In this document: piece by piece, positions 1 through 8,260 of the stretch
Layout: each line of letters opens with the position of its first letter
Numbering within the stretch: the first letter of the stretch is position 1
DNA from: Sphingomonadaceae bacterium
GTDB lineage: Bacteria; Pseudomonadota; Alphaproteobacteria; Sphingomonadales; Sphingomonadaceae
Direction: 5' to 3'
Assembly (NCBI GenBank): GCA_947454135.1
Contig: CANGJI010000008.1
Location: 1-56,374, forward strand
Length of the DNA stretch: 56,374 nt
Notes under the pieces: generated by a model
Databases searched by the model: none
Seen by the model: the letters and a program-made list of their open reading frames with translations, nothing else
Told to the model about the DNA's origin: nothing
Position numbers and translations under genes: made by a program

Positions 1-1
1 G

Positions 2-148
2 GTTGGCAATCCCGTCCGCGCCGAACGCACGGACGCGCCGCGTGAAGGCCAGCGTGAGGGCGAGAAGCGCCGGTTCCGCCCCAATGGCGGCGGCAACGGT
101 GGTGGCGGTGTCGGCCAGCACCGCAACAAGGTGCGCCGCGTCGTCTGA
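2..148 (+). CDS. C-terminal tail of a basic Gly/Arg-rich protein (partial)
   Basis: An open frame enters from the left edge and stops at a TGA at 146-148. The visible 48 residues are rich in Arg, Gly and Glu, with a glycine-rich stretch followed by the ending KVRRVV. Such tails are common on RNA-binding proteins, for example DEAD-box helicases or pseudouridine synthases of sphingomonads. The catalytic part lies outside the window, so no function is assigned. The reading frame is inferred only from the absence of stops and the biased composition. Confidence 0.55.
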   Translation, partial: VGNPVRAERTDAPREGQREGEKRRFRPNGGGNGGGGVGQHRNKVRRVV

Positions 149-154
149 TCCGTA

Positions 155-226
155 GCAGGCGCGTCCATTGTGGACTCAATGGGCCGGGGACTGGCCCATT
201 GGCCGTCTGTCCATGGACGCGCTGCC
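155..226. repeat. Nested inverted repeats between two genes
   Basis: Two perfect 9-base stems are nested. The outer arms are GCGCGTCCA at 159-167 and TGGACGCGC at 214-222, extendable outward by three pairs past one bulged base. The inner arms are CAATGGGCC at 177-185 and GGCCCATTG at 193-201, with a seven-base loop. The structure begins just after the stop of the upstream gene and ends about 65 bases before the next start. It probably acts as a factor-assisted terminator or as a 5' leader structure. No T-run follows either stem. Confidence 0.6.
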
Positions 227-287
227 TTGGCATAGAGGGTGATGTGGCACCGACTTCCCTTCCGTACCTGACCGGAGCGCAGCCCGC

Positions 288-998
288 ATGAACGAGCTGT
301 GGCTGACAGCAGCGATCATGACGGTCATCGTCGCCGTGCGGTATCTGGCGGTGAGCGGGCTGTTCGCATGGCTCACCGCAAAGGTGCGGCCGGGGCACTA
401 TGCCGGCCTTGCCCGCCAGATGCGGAGCGAGATCAGCTGGAGCCTCGCTTCCGCAGCGATCTATGGCGTGCCGGCCGGGATCATTGCCTGGGGCTGGCAG
501 CACTACGGCTGGACGCGGGTCTATACCGACGTCCATGACTACCCGCTGTGGTGGCTGCCGCTATCGCTGTTCGTCTATCTCGCGCTCCACGACACGTGGT
601 TCTACTGGACGCATCGGCTGATGCACCGTCCCAGCGTGTTTCGTGCGGTCCATGCGATCCACCACGCCAGCCGCCCGCCGACGGCCTGGGCGGCGATGAA
701 CTTTCATCCCATCGAGGCCGCAGTGGTCGGCCTGTTCATTCCCGCGCTGGTCTTCGTGGTGCCGATCCATGCCGGTGTGCTCGGCGCCGTACTGATGGTG
801 ATGACAATCATGGGCGTCACCAATCACATGGGCTGGGAAATGTTCCCCAAGGGTCTCGTTCATTCGCCAGTAGGGCAATGGGTGATAACGGCGAGCCACC
901 ATCATCGCCACCACGAGCTCTATAAATGCAACTACGGCCTGTACTTCCGCTTCTGGGATCATGTCTGCGGGACCGACAAGGGCCTTTCCGCGCCATGA
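288..998 (+). CDS. Sterol desaturase / fatty acid hydroxylase family membrane protein
   Basis: This 236-residue membrane protein belongs to the fatty acid hydroxylase superfamily, which uses a di-iron centre to hydroxylate or desaturate lipids. Three histidine clusters that ligate the irons are visible: HDTWFYWTHRLMH (about residues 100-112), HAIHH (about 121-125) and HHHRHH (about 205-210). Hydrophobic segments lie near residues 5-30, 55-70, 88-100 and 145-175. The substrate cannot be read from sequence; in sphingomonads carotenoids, hopanoids and fatty acids are all possible. Its stop overlaps the start of the following DUF2141 gene (ATGA), so the two are probably co-translated. Confidence 0.88.
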   Translation: MNELWLTAAIMTVIVAVRYLAVSGLFAWLTAKVRPGHYAGLARQMRSEISWSLASAAIYGVPAGIIAWGWQHYGWTRVYTDVHDYPLWWLPLSLFVYLALHDTWFYWTHRLMHRPSVFRAVHAIHHASRPPTAWAAMNFHPIEAAVVGLFIPALVFVVPIHAGVLGAVLMVMTIMGVTNHMGWEMFPKGLVHSPVGQWVITASHHHRHHELYKCNYGLYFRFWDHVCGTDKGLSAP

Positions 999-1489
999 TC
1001 TGGAAGCGTTTGCCGCTGGCCGTGGCCGTGTTCGCAGCGCCGGTTGCAATGGCGGCGATGCCGCTGCCGGAGATCAAGGCGCGTCAGCAGGGACCGGTGC
1101 AGGCAGGCTCCGCTGCGCCGAGCTCGATCGTCGTCCAGATCGAAGGCCTGCGTTCGAACCGGGGCCAGATCATGGCGTGCATGACGGCCAATCCGAAGAC
1201 GTTCCCCGATTGCCAGAAGGATCCCCATGCACGGCACCTCACCGTGCCGGCGTTCAATGGCGAGACGGTGCAGTTCACGGGCGTGCCGCAGGGCCGCTAT
1301 GCCATCGCACTGTTCCATGACGAGAACGGCAATGGCCGCATGGACAAGATGATGATGTTGCCGAAGGAAGGCTTCGGCTTCTCGCGCGATGCGCCGCTCC
1401 AGTTCGGCCCGCCCCGTTTCGGCGCGGCTTCGTTTCAGGTGGGTCCGGCACAGCTCAGGACCGCGATCAAGGTTCGTTATATCCTGTAA
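995..1489 (+). CDS. DUF2141 domain secreted protein
   Basis: The gene encodes 164 residues starting at an ATG that overlaps the stop of the hydroxylase gene by four bases. A signal peptide is evident (MIWKRLPLAVAVFAAPVAM, then AMA before the mature part), so the product is periplasmic or surface-bound. The body matches the DUF2141 family: a small beta-rich domain with a VQIEGLRSNRGQI-like first strand and the motif FHDENGNGRMD near residues 108-118, whose acidic residues may bind calcium. Two cysteines (CMTANPKTFPDC) may form a disulfide. The function of the family is unknown. Linkage to the hydroxylase suggests a role in the envelope lipid layer, which is inference. Confidence 0.85.
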   Translation: MIWKRLPLAVAVFAAPVAMAAMPLPEIKARQQGPVQAGSAAPSSIVVQIEGLRSNRGQIMACMTANPKTFPDCQKDPHARHLTVPAFNGETVQFTGVPQGRYAIALFHDENGNGRMDKMMMLPKEGFGFSRDAPLQFGPPRFGAASFQVGPAQLRTAIKVRYIL

Positions 1490-1572
1490 CATTTGCTTGC
1501 GCAGCGAGGTGGCTTGGAGGAAGGGCGCAAGCCTAGCCTCACGCCCCGGGCGCCATGCCCAAGCGCCATGAC

Positions 1573-1585
1573 CCAAGTGACTTGG
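1573..1585. promoter_or_regulatory. 13-base perfect palindrome upstream of the CoA ester lyase
   Basis: The sequence CCAAGTGACTTGG is a perfect palindrome around a central G. It lies 16 bases before the preferred GTG start at 1602, partly next to the Shine-Dalgarno region. Its position suits a repressor operator or a small RNA hairpin that limits ribosome access. No regulator gene of an obvious matching family lies beside it. Confidence 0.35.
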
Positions 1586-1601
1586 TTTGTCGGAGAAGCA
1601 C

Positions 1602-2486
1602 GTGCCCGAAGCCCAGATCGGAGCGCAGCCGCTGCGCTCACTGCTCTATATGCCTGCCAGCAATCGCCGGGCGGTGGACAAGGCGCGCACGCTGCCATGC
1701 GATGCCGTGGCGCTCGATCTCGAAGATGCCGTCGCGCCCGAGATGAAGGACGAGGCACGCACCGCGCTGGTGGAAGAGCTTGGCGCAGGCGGCTTTGGCC
1801 ACCGGCAGATGATCGCCCGGATCAACCCGCTCGGCTCGCCCTGGGGCAAGGCCGATCTGACTGCACTCGCCCATTCGCCCCTGCACGCCATCCTTGCGCC
1901 CAAGGTGGATGATGCCGCCGACGTCGTCGCGCTCTCGGTCGCGATGGACGGGGCGGGCTATGATCCCGCCGTCCGCCTGTGGGTCATGATCGAGACGCCG
2001 CAGGCTGTGCTGGCGCTGGAGCGGATTGCCCAGTCGGCCCGGATCTCGCGGCTCGCGGGCTTCGTCCTCGGGCTCAACGATCTCGCCAAGGAAACCGGGA
2101 TGGCGCAGGTGCCGGGTCGTGCCGGGTTCGTGCCGGTGATGGTCCAGTCGCTGATGGCCGCGCGCGCTTATGGCCTCGTGCTGCTCGACGGGGTGTGCAA
2201 CGCGATCGATGAACCCGCGCGGCTCGAGGCGGAATGCACGCAGGCGCGCGAACTGGGCCTTGATGGCAAGACGCTGATCCACCCCTCGCAGATCGAAACG
2301 GCAAACCGCGTGTTCGCCCCGGGCGAGGCCGAAGTGGCGGAGGCGCAGGCGATTGTCGCCGCATTCGCCGACCCTGCCAATGCCGGCAAGGGTGCGCTCA
2401 AGGTGGGCGGGAAGATGGCCGAACTGCTCCACCGCGACATGGCAGTGCGGGTGCTCGCGAAAGCGGCGGCCATCGCAGCGCGCTAG
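1602..2486 (+). CDS. HpcH/HpaI-family CoA ester lyase (CitE-like)
   Basis: The protein is a CitE-type TIM-barrel lyase of the HpcH/HpaI aldolase family, whose members cleave or form malyl-CoA, citramalyl-CoA and similar thioesters with a metal ion. Family signatures visible are RSLLYMPASN near the N terminus, LDLEDAVAPE (acidic metal and CoA site), APKVDDAADV, MIETPQA with the metal-binding Glu, GLNDLAKETGM, and the C-terminal GKTLIHPSQIETANRVF. I prefer GTG at 1602 because GGAGAAG stands directly upstream; a TTG at 1587 would add five residues but has no good ribosome site. The exact substrate is unknown. A terminator-like hairpin follows the stop. Confidence 0.85.
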   Translation: MPEAQIGAQPLRSLLYMPASNRRAVDKARTLPCDAVALDLEDAVAPEMKDEARTALVEELGAGGFGHRQMIARINPLGSPWGKADLTALAHSPLHAILAPKVDDAADVVALSVAMDGAGYDPAVRLWVMIETPQAVLALERIAQSARISRLAGFVLGLNDLAKETGMAQVPGRAGFVPVMVQSLMAARAYGLVLLDGVCNAIDEPARLEAECTQARELGLDGKTLIHPSQIETANRVFAPGEAEVAEAQAIVAAFADPANAGKGALKVGGKMAELLHRDMAVRVLAKAAAIAAR

Positions 2487-2526
2487 GTGCCGCAGCTCTA
2501 CAACAAGATCACACCATATTCGAACC

Positions 2527-2551
2527 GTTGCGCGCGGAGACGCGGCGCAAC
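2527..2551 (+). terminator. Hairpin downstream of the CoA ester lyase
   Basis: The arms GTTGCGC (2527-2533) and GCGCAAC (2545-2551) form a seven-pair stem with additional inner GCG/CGC pairs around a short loop. It begins 40 bases after the lyase stop and is followed by AT-richer sequence (ttaaacacatcttt), although not a pure T-run. Confidence 0.5.
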
Positions 2552-2615
2552 TTAAACACATCTTTACCATGTTGCGCCATGACGAGCCCCATCGGACGAC
2601 CACGGGGACTGGTTC

Positions 2616-4007
2616 ATGGATACCTATCGCGGCATTGCACCGGACGGACGGGAGGGTCAGGACCCGCTCGATCTTGCCGCTGAATATACCGGATACGAGG
2701 AATCGATCGACGAGCAGGGCCCCGTTGCCGCGCCGCCGCCGCCCATCGGGCAGGACGAGCGCCGCATGCAGGTGCGCGCCTACAACTTCTGGGCCAGCCT
2801 GCTGGATCAGGGCCAGTTTCCGCCCGTGCAATCGCTGCTGGACGGGCAGATGCCCGACTTTGCCGATCATTCGGTGCTGCTGCACTTCGACAATGGCATC
2901 GAGGATCCCGCGATCCCCTTCCTCGGCCAGGTGCTGGCGGATGAATGCGAAGCGGACGGCCCGCTGCGCCGCTTGAGCGACATCCCCGGCCGCTCGCTGC
3001 TTTCGCGGATCACCGACCACTACTTGCAGATCATCGCCAACCAGGCGCCGATTGGCTTCGAGGCCGAATTCGTAAACCACCGCGGCATGACGATCCTCTA
3101 TCGCGGCATTCTCCTCCCGTTCTCGACCGACAACGACACGATCGACTACCTCTACGGCGTGATCAACTGGAAGGAGCTGGCCGACCAGCACACCACCGAC
3201 GCGCTGCTGCTCGAAGTCGACCAGGCGCTCGATCAGCGCCCGAGCAGCGCGACGCTGGCCCCGCGCCGGACGTCGGCCATGCCGCTTGGCGGCTGGGCGG
3301 ACGGGCCCGATGCCGATGTCCTGCCGCTCGATCTGGCGGAAATCGGCGCCGAGATCATCGAGGACGAAGCCGATGCGCCTGTGGTTGCGTTCGCAACCGA
3401 GGAGCCGGAGCCGGCCTGCCTCGCCGACTGGCTCGCCTCTGCGCGCGACCTTGCGCAAATCGCCCATACCAACGAGGACCGCACGCGCGGTGCGCTCTAT
3501 GCCGCGATCGGCCGGGCGTGGGATTTCGCGCTCGCGGCGGAGGATGCGCCCGAAGACTACGCCGAGATGGTGGCCGATGCCGGCCTCACCATGCAGGCCC
3601 GTGCGCCGCTGACCCCGCTGGTCAAGCTCGTGTTCGGCGCCCATTACGACAAGACCCGCATCACCGAATACACCACCGCCCTTGCCCACGCGCAGCGCCT
3701 TGCGCTCGGCTTCGGGGAACTCGGCGCCTATCTCGCCAAGACGCCGGGCGGCTTGAAGGGCGTTGTCGCACTGGAGCGCAAGCTGCGCCGCGAAGAGACC
3801 GGCAAGGCGGCAGCCAAGCCCCAGGCGGCGCTGACCGATGGCCTGCGCGCGCTCGATCACAAGCCGCTCTATGCGCTGGAACCGGAAGGCGCGGAATTCG
3901 CGCTGGTCGTGGTGCGGCGGCTTGCCGGCGGCACGGCGGTCATGCTGGGCGAAATCGCCGACGACCAGCCGCTGCTGGAACGCGCGGCGCGTCGTCTGCT
4001 GGGGTGA
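2616..4007 (+). CDS. PAS domain-containing protein of unknown role
   Basis: The 463-residue product looks cytosolic, with no signal peptide or membrane span. An N-terminal acidic and proline-rich stretch is followed by a PAS-like sensory region at about residues 50-200. That region holds FADHSVLLHFDNGIEDP, LSDIPGRSLLSRI and GFEAEFVNHRGMTILYRG, with ILYRGILLPFS as the likely core strand. The C-terminal half (about 260-440) is helical and unfamiliar to me. No kinase, GGDEF, EAL or HTH output is visible, so signalling must go through a partner or the unknown C-terminal part. Similar proteins occur in sphingomonads. The gene stands alone, with the next gene about 80 bases downstream. Confidence 0.75.
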   Translation: MDTYRGIAPDGREGQDPLDLAAEYTGYEESIDEQGPVAAPPPPIGQDERRMQVRAYNFWASLLDQGQFPPVQSLLDGQMPDFADHSVLLHFDNGIEDPAIPFLGQVLADECEADGPLRRLSDIPGRSLLSRITDHYLQIIANQAPIGFEAEFVNHRGMTILYRGILLPFSTDNDTIDYLYGVINWKELADQHTTDALLLEVDQALDQRPSSATLAPRRTSAMPLGGWADGPDADVLPLDLAEIGAEIIEDEADAPVVAFATEEPEPACLADWLASARDLAQIAHTNEDRTRGALYAAIGRAWDFALAAEDAPEDYAEMVADAGLTMQARAPLTPLVKLVFGAHYDKTRITEYTTALAHAQRLALGFGELGAYLAKTPGGLKGVVALERKLRREETGKAAAKPQAALTDGLRALDHKPLYALEPEGAEFALVVVRRLAGGTAVMLGEIADDQPLLERAARRLLG

Positions 4008-4084
4008 TGGGTTTGCTGGGGTGATCGGATTGCTGCGCTGAAGGGCTCCTTCCCCGTCTGCGCAAAACCGTCTAGCCATGGCTC

Positions 4085-5062
4085 ATGGCAGACAATTCCC
4101 TCCTTCAAGGCACGGCCCGGAAACCGCGCCGCCGCTGGCTTCCGTGGACTTTGGCGGCGCTCGTCGTGCTCGGCGCAGTCGGTTTTCTTGTTTATCAGCA
4201 GGCGCTTGCCACCGAAGCCGTGGCGATGCTCGACAATGCTGACCGCATCCTGCGCGGCGGCGATGGGGCGATCCGCCAGGTCGCGGCCGTCCGCTATGGC
4301 AGCGACCGGGCGCAGAAGCTGGAGATGTTCCTCCCAGCCGATGCCGATACCGCGAAGGGGCCGCTGCCGATCGTGGTGTTCATCCACGGCGGCGGCTGGC
4401 GTTCCGGTGATCCGCACGACTACCGCTTCATGGCCCGCGCGCTCGCGCCGCAGGGCTATGCCGTGGTGCTCGCAGGTTACCGGCTTTACCCCAAGGCGCG
4501 CTATCCCGGCATGCTGGAGGACGGCGCCGCCGCGCTGCGCTGGGTGGCAGACCATGCGCGCGGCCTCGGCGGCGATCCGCAGCGCGTGGTGCTCATGGGC
4601 CACTCGGCAGGCGCCTACAACGCGGTGATGCTCGGGCTCGACCAGCGCTGGCTGGCGGCGCAGGGCCTTTCCGCCAACGCCTTGCGCGGGGTCGTCGGCC
4701 TCGCCGGACCCTACGACTTCTATCCCTTCGATACCGATGCGACGAAGCTCAGCTTCGGCAAGGCGCCGAACCCCGAGGAGACACAGCCGGTGGTCCACGC
4801 CCGCGCCGGCGGGCCGCCGCTGCTGCTGGTCCACGGCACGGCAGACAAGCGGGTGCGCCCGCGCAACTCGGTGGAGCTTGCCCGCACCATGACCCGCGCC
4901 GGAGCTCCGACGCAGGCCGTGCTGCTCGATGGGGTGACGCACGAGGGCCTGATCATGATGTTCGCCCGGCCCTTCTCGCATGATCCGCGCGTGATCGATG
5001 CGGTGCTGCCGTTCCTCGCCAAGGTGACCGCTTCACCGGCGGTTCAGGCGCATGGCGGATAA
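4085..5062 (+). CDS. Alpha/beta hydrolase, membrane-anchored esterase
   Basis: A single N-terminal hydrophobic segment (about residues 17-37) after an Arg-rich stretch anchors a carboxylesterase/lipase domain outside the cytoplasm. The oxyanion motif HGGGW (about 98-102), the nucleophile motif GHSAG (about 173-177), an acidic residue after LLLVHGTADKRV, and the His in GVTHEG make up a complete catalytic set. The domain resembles the BD-FAE / hormone-sensitive lipase-like esterases. The substrate is unknown. The gene lies 12 bases upstream of a BepA-like protease and may be co-transcribed with that envelope cluster. Confidence 0.85.
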   Translation: MADNSLLQGTARKPRRRWLPWTLAALVVLGAVGFLVYQQALATEAVAMLDNADRILRGGDGAIRQVAAVRYGSDRAQKLEMFLPADADTAKGPLPIVVFIHGGGWRSGDPHDYRFMARALAPQGYAVVLAGYRLYPKARYPGMLEDGAAALRWVADHARGLGGDPQRVVLMGHSAGAYNAVMLGLDQRWLAAQGLSANALRGVVGLAGPYDFYPFDTDATKLSFGKAPNPEETQPVVHARAGGPPLLLVHGTADKRVRPRNSVELARTMTRAGAPTQAVLLDGVTHEGLIMMFARPFSHDPRVIDAVLPFLAKVTASPAVQAHGG

Positions 5063-5074
5063 GTTCAGGCCGTC

Positions 5075-6457
5075 GTGACCCGAACCCCTCCCCGCCGCCT
5101 CGGCAAGGCCATCGCGGCCAGTATTGCTGGCAGCATCGCGCTCTTCCTCGCGCCGACCCCGGCGTTCGCGCAATCGGTGCTGCGCGATGCGGAGACCGAA
5201 GCCTTCTTCCAGGACATGGCGGCGCCGATCGTCTCGGCAGCGGGCTTCACGCCGCGCGCAATCGATGTCGTGCTGCTCAACGATCCCTCGGTGAACGCGT
5301 TCGTGGCGGGCGGGCAGGCGGTCTACATCCACTCCGGCCTGATCAACGCGGCGGACGACGCGGAGGAAGTCCAGGGCGTCTTCGCGCACGAACTCGGCCA
5401 CATCACCGGCGGCCACGTCATCCGCGGCGACGAGGGCGGAAAGCCGGCCACCGGGATCACCATTCTCAGCCTGCTGCTCGGTGCGGCGGCCGCTGCGGCG
5501 GGTTCGGGCGATGCCGGTATCGGCATTCTCATGGCGGGGCAGCAGGCCGCGCTCGGCAAGTACCTTGCCTTCAGCCGCGCGCAGGAATCCTCGGCAGATG
5601 CCGCCAGTGTCGGCTTCCTTTCGAAGGCGGGCATCTCGGGCAAGGGCTCGGTCGATTTCTTCAAGAAGCTGCAGAACATGGAGTTCCGCTATGGCTTCAA
5701 GCGCAATGCTGATGCGGAGTTCTACTCGACCCACCCGATGACCGCGGACCGCCTGACAACGCTGCAGGATTCGTTCTCGCAGGATCCGGCGTGGAACAAG
5801 CCCGCCGATCCGGCCCTGCAGGCGCGCTTCCTGCGGGTGAAGGCCAAGCTCGTGGGCTATCTGGCCGAGCCTTCGGCCACGCTCACGGCCTATCCCGAAT
5901 GGATGCAGGACGCGCCCGCGCACCTCGCCCGCGCCTATGCCTTCCACAAGGAAGCGCTGATGGACAAGGCGCTGGCCGAAACCGACGCGCTGCTCAAGCT
6001 CGATCCCAACGATCCTTATGCGCTTGAACTGAAGGGCCAGGTCCTGCTCGAATCAGGGAGGCCCGCCGATGCGATCGCCCCGCTGCGCCGGGCGATGGAG
6101 CTGACGCGCAACACCCCGCTGATCGCCACGACGCTGGGCCACGCGCTGCTGGCAACCGAGGACAAGGCGAATTTCCCCGAGGCCGAACGCGTGCTCAAGA
6201 CTGCCGTGGCGCGCGATCGCGACAATCCCTTCGCGTGGTACCAGCTCGGCGTTGTCTACGAGGCAAAGGGCGATATTCCCCGCGCGCGGCTGGCCAGCGC
6301 CGAGCAGCAGCTCGGCGAATACCAGCTGCCCGAAGCGCTGCGCAGCGCAGAGGCTGCCGAAGCCGCGCTCCCGAAAGGCACGCCCGATTGGCTGCGCGCA
6401 CAGGATATCGCCATGTCCGCCCGCGCGATGATTGAGCGGATGCGCAAGTCGCGGTAG
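5075..6457 (+). CDS. M48 metalloprotease with TPR repeats (BepA-like)
   Basis: This 460-residue periplasmic protein starts at a GTG, with a signal peptide ending near AFAQS (about residue 34). The zinc protease motif HELGH is at residues 105-109 and the third zinc ligand is probably Glu171 in ESSAD. The C-terminal half (about 270-455) consists of tetratricopeptide repeats (for example LKLDPNDPYALELKG and WYQLGVVYEAKGD). This architecture is that of BepA (YfgC), which in E. coli assists or degrades outer-membrane proteins such as LptD. The next genes encode a DsbA-like thioredoxin and a second M48 protease, which supports an envelope quality-control role. Confidence 0.88.
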   Translation: MTRTPPRRLGKAIAASIAGSIALFLAPTPAFAQSVLRDAETEAFFQDMAAPIVSAAGFTPRAIDVVLLNDPSVNAFVAGGQAVYIHSGLINAADDAEEVQGVFAHELGHITGGHVIRGDEGGKPATGITILSLLLGAAAAAAGSGDAGIGILMAGQQAALGKYLAFSRAQESSADAASVGFLSKAGISGKGSVDFFKKLQNMEFRYGFKRNADAEFYSTHPMTADRLTTLQDSFSQDPAWNKPADPALQARFLRVKAKLVGYLAEPSATLTAYPEWMQDAPAHLARAYAFHKEALMDKALAETDALLKLDPNDPYALELKGQVLLESGRPADAIAPLRRAMELTRNTPLIATTLGHALLATEDKANFPEAERVLKTAVARDRDNPFAWYQLGVVYEAKGDIPRARLASAEQQLGEYQLPEALRSAEAAEAALPKGTPDWLRAQDIAMSARAMIERMRKSR

Positions 6458-6498
6458 CGGGGCATCGGAGAGGCTGGGGCCAACAGGAGTTTCGACGC

Positions 6499-7284
6499 AT
6501 GCGTTTCAGTCCGTTTCTTGCCCTGGCGCTGGCAATCGGCGCGGCGGGTGCCGCCGGTGGCTGGTGGGCGATGCATGGCCGCGGCGGCGAGCAGGAGGCT
6601 GCGGCCCAGGAGGGCAAGCTGGACGGCCAGCTTGCCGAGGCGGGGATCGACGCCCGCAAGCGCGGCGCGATCGAGGCGCTGGTGCGCAGCTATATCCTCG
6701 AACATCCCGAGATCCTGCCCGAGGCGATGGAGAAGCTTCAGGCGCGCGAGAGCGAGGCAAGGCTCGCGCCCTTGCGCGGCGCGATCGAGACGCCGTTTCC
6801 CGGCGCGGTGCTGGGCAACCCGGCTGGCAAGGTCACGCTGGTCGAGTTCACCGACTTTTCCTGCACCTATTGCCGCAGCAGCGTGGCTGACGTCGAAACG
6901 CTGGTGAAGAACAACCCCGATCTGCGCGTGGTCATCCGCGAATTGCCGATCATCGCACCGGAAAGCGAACCCGCCGCGCGCATGGGCCTCGCCGCCGCCG
7001 CGCAAGGCAAGTATGCTGCGTTCCACAAGGCGATGTTCTCGGGCGAGCGGCCGAGCGCCGCGAGCATCGCGGTGGCCGCGAGCGCAGCGGGCGTGGACAC
7101 CGCCGCCGCCGCGACCTTTTCCCAGCAGCCCGGCGTGCGGCAGGAGCTCGAACGCAATCTCGGCTTTGCGCGGCAGCTCGGCATCAACGGCACTCCGGCG
7201 TGGAGCGTGGGCGGCAAGCTGATGACCGGCGCGGTCGGCCGTCAGGCCCTGCAGGCGGCGGTCGACGCCGCGCGCAAGGGCTGA
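6499..7284 (+). CDS. DsbA-family thioredoxin-fold protein
   Basis: The 261-residue product has an N-terminal hydrophobic segment (about residues 5-25), so it is exported or membrane-anchored. A helical linker (about 40-95) precedes a DsbA/ScsC-like thioredoxin fold. The redox motif CTYC is at residues 122-125 within FTDFSCTYCRSS, and the cis-proline loop is INGTPAW near residue 230. The helical N-terminal region resembles trimerising Com1/ScsC-like proteins, although oligomerisation is inference. A good ribosome site (CAGGAGT) stands upstream. Its stop overlaps the start of the following M48 gene by one base, suggesting coupled translation. Confidence 0.87.
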   Translation: MRFSPFLALALAIGAAGAAGGWWAMHGRGGEQEAAAQEGKLDGQLAEAGIDARKRGAIEALVRSYILEHPEILPEAMEKLQARESEARLAPLRGAIETPFPGAVLGNPAGKVTLVEFTDFSCTYCRSSVADVETLVKNNPDLRVVIRELPIIAPESEPAARMGLAAAAQGKYAAFHKAMFSGERPSAASIAVAASAAGVDTAAAATFSQQPGVRQELERNLGFARQLGINGTPAWSVGGKLMTGAVGRQALQAAVDAARKG

Positions 7285-8198
7285 TGCGGGCCGGCCTTGC
7301 GCTGCTGATGGCCGCACTGGCGGTAGCGATGGCGCAGCCCGCCACTGCGCAGCCCGTCGACGATCTCCAGCGGGACGACGCCAGAGTCCAGACCATCGGC
7401 TGGCGGCTCAGCAGCGCCAATGCGCCCTATTGCCAGCGCGCCGCGCCAGGCATCGGCCTCTTGCTCGGCGATGTGCAGACCTTCGCCGATCCTGCGCTCG
7501 CGCGCACGGTTTATGGTTTGTCCGGCGACGTCGCCGTGGCGGCTGTGGCGGCAGGCAGCCCGGCAGAGGCGGCAGGACTTGCGGCAAACACCGTGGTAAC
7601 CGCCATCGCCGGGGTGCCGGTCGGCCCTGCGCCGCCACGTGGCAACTGGGGCCGCTTTCTGGCGCTGCAATCGCGGCTTGAGCAGACGGCGGCGAAAGAC
7701 GGCAAGGTTTCCCTGACGCTTGGGGATGGGCGGGTGGTTACCGTGCCCGCAGCCCCCTCGTGCGGCGTGCGCTTCATCGTCGACGATGCGAAGGACAACG
7801 CCGCCGCGACCCGCAGCCAGGTGCGCATCGGCCGTGAGGCCATGGACCGGCTCGGCGACGACGAGGCGATGATCGCGGCCTTGCTGGCACACGAACTGGC
7901 CCACGCCGCGCTCGATCACGAGACCGTGCTCGGCACCGGCAGACGCAGCACCGCAGCCGTGCGCCGCACCGAGCGCGAGGCGGACCGCCTGTCGGTCTGG
8001 ATCCTGGCCAATGCCGGTTATCCGCCAGAGGCGGCGCCGCGCATGATCCGCCAGATCGAGCCGCGCAGTCTGCTGTTCATCCCTGGCGCCAGCCACGGCA
8101 AGGCCAGCACCCGGGCGGCAGAAATGGCTGCTGAAATCAAGGTCATGCGCGCCCAGCCCGATACGAACTGGGCGCTTCGGTTCCGGCGGGAACCTTAG
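7284..8198 (+). CDS. M48 metallopeptidase with PDZ-like domain
   Basis: The gene starts at the ATG overlapping the preceding stop (TGATG) and encodes 304 residues. A signal peptide ends near QPATAQP (about residue 23). A PDZ-like segment at about 70-155 contains VAAGSPAEAAGLAANTVVTA. The protease motif HELAH is at 203-207 and the third ligand is in the TEREADRLS segment. It differs from the upstream BepA-like protease in having the PDZ in front and no TPR. It probably degrades or samples envelope proteins alongside its neighbours. It is followed by a palindromic intergenic element. Confidence 0.86.
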   Translation: MRAGLALLMAALAVAMAQPATAQPVDDLQRDDARVQTIGWRLSSANAPYCQRAAPGIGLLLGDVQTFADPALARTVYGLSGDVAVAAVAAGSPAEAAGLAANTVVTAIAGVPVGPAPPRGNWGRFLALQSRLEQTAAKDGKVSLTLGDGRVVTVPAAPSCGVRFIVDDAKDNAAATRSQVRIGREAMDRLGDDEAMIAALLAHELAHAALDHETVLGTGRRSTAAVRRTEREADRLSVWILANAGYPPEAAPRMIRQIEPRSLLFIPGASHGKASTRAAEMAAEIKVMRAQPDTNWALRFRREP

Positions 8199-8211
8199 GA
8201 TCGGACCTGCC

Positions 8212-8243
8212 CTCGTCATCCCTGCGAAGGCAGGAATGACGAG
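8212..8243. repeat. 32-base intergenic palindrome, REP-like and probably a bidirectional terminator
   Basis: The arms CTCGTCAT (8212-8219) and ATGACGAG (8236-8243) enclose a second stem CCTGC/GCAGG (8221-8225, 8230-8234) with a GAAG loop and one mismatched pair between the stems. It sits between two convergent genes. The core resembles the short dispersed palindromes of the form GTCAT-CCTGC-GAAG-GCAGG that are widespread in proteobacterial intergenic regions. I saw only this copy in the window. Confidence 0.7.
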
Positions 8244-8260
8244 AAGGGTGGTGGCAGGCC

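Noticed and set aside
2500..2530. tRNA-like TTCGAACC near 2519
   Set aside because: No acceptor stem, D arm or anticodon arm can be built around it; no tRNA gene was found in the window.
1638..4079. 813-codon open frame on the minus strand opposite the lyase and PAS genes
   Set aside because: It overlaps two well-supported plus-strand genes, crosses their intergenic hairpin and shows no recognisable domain.
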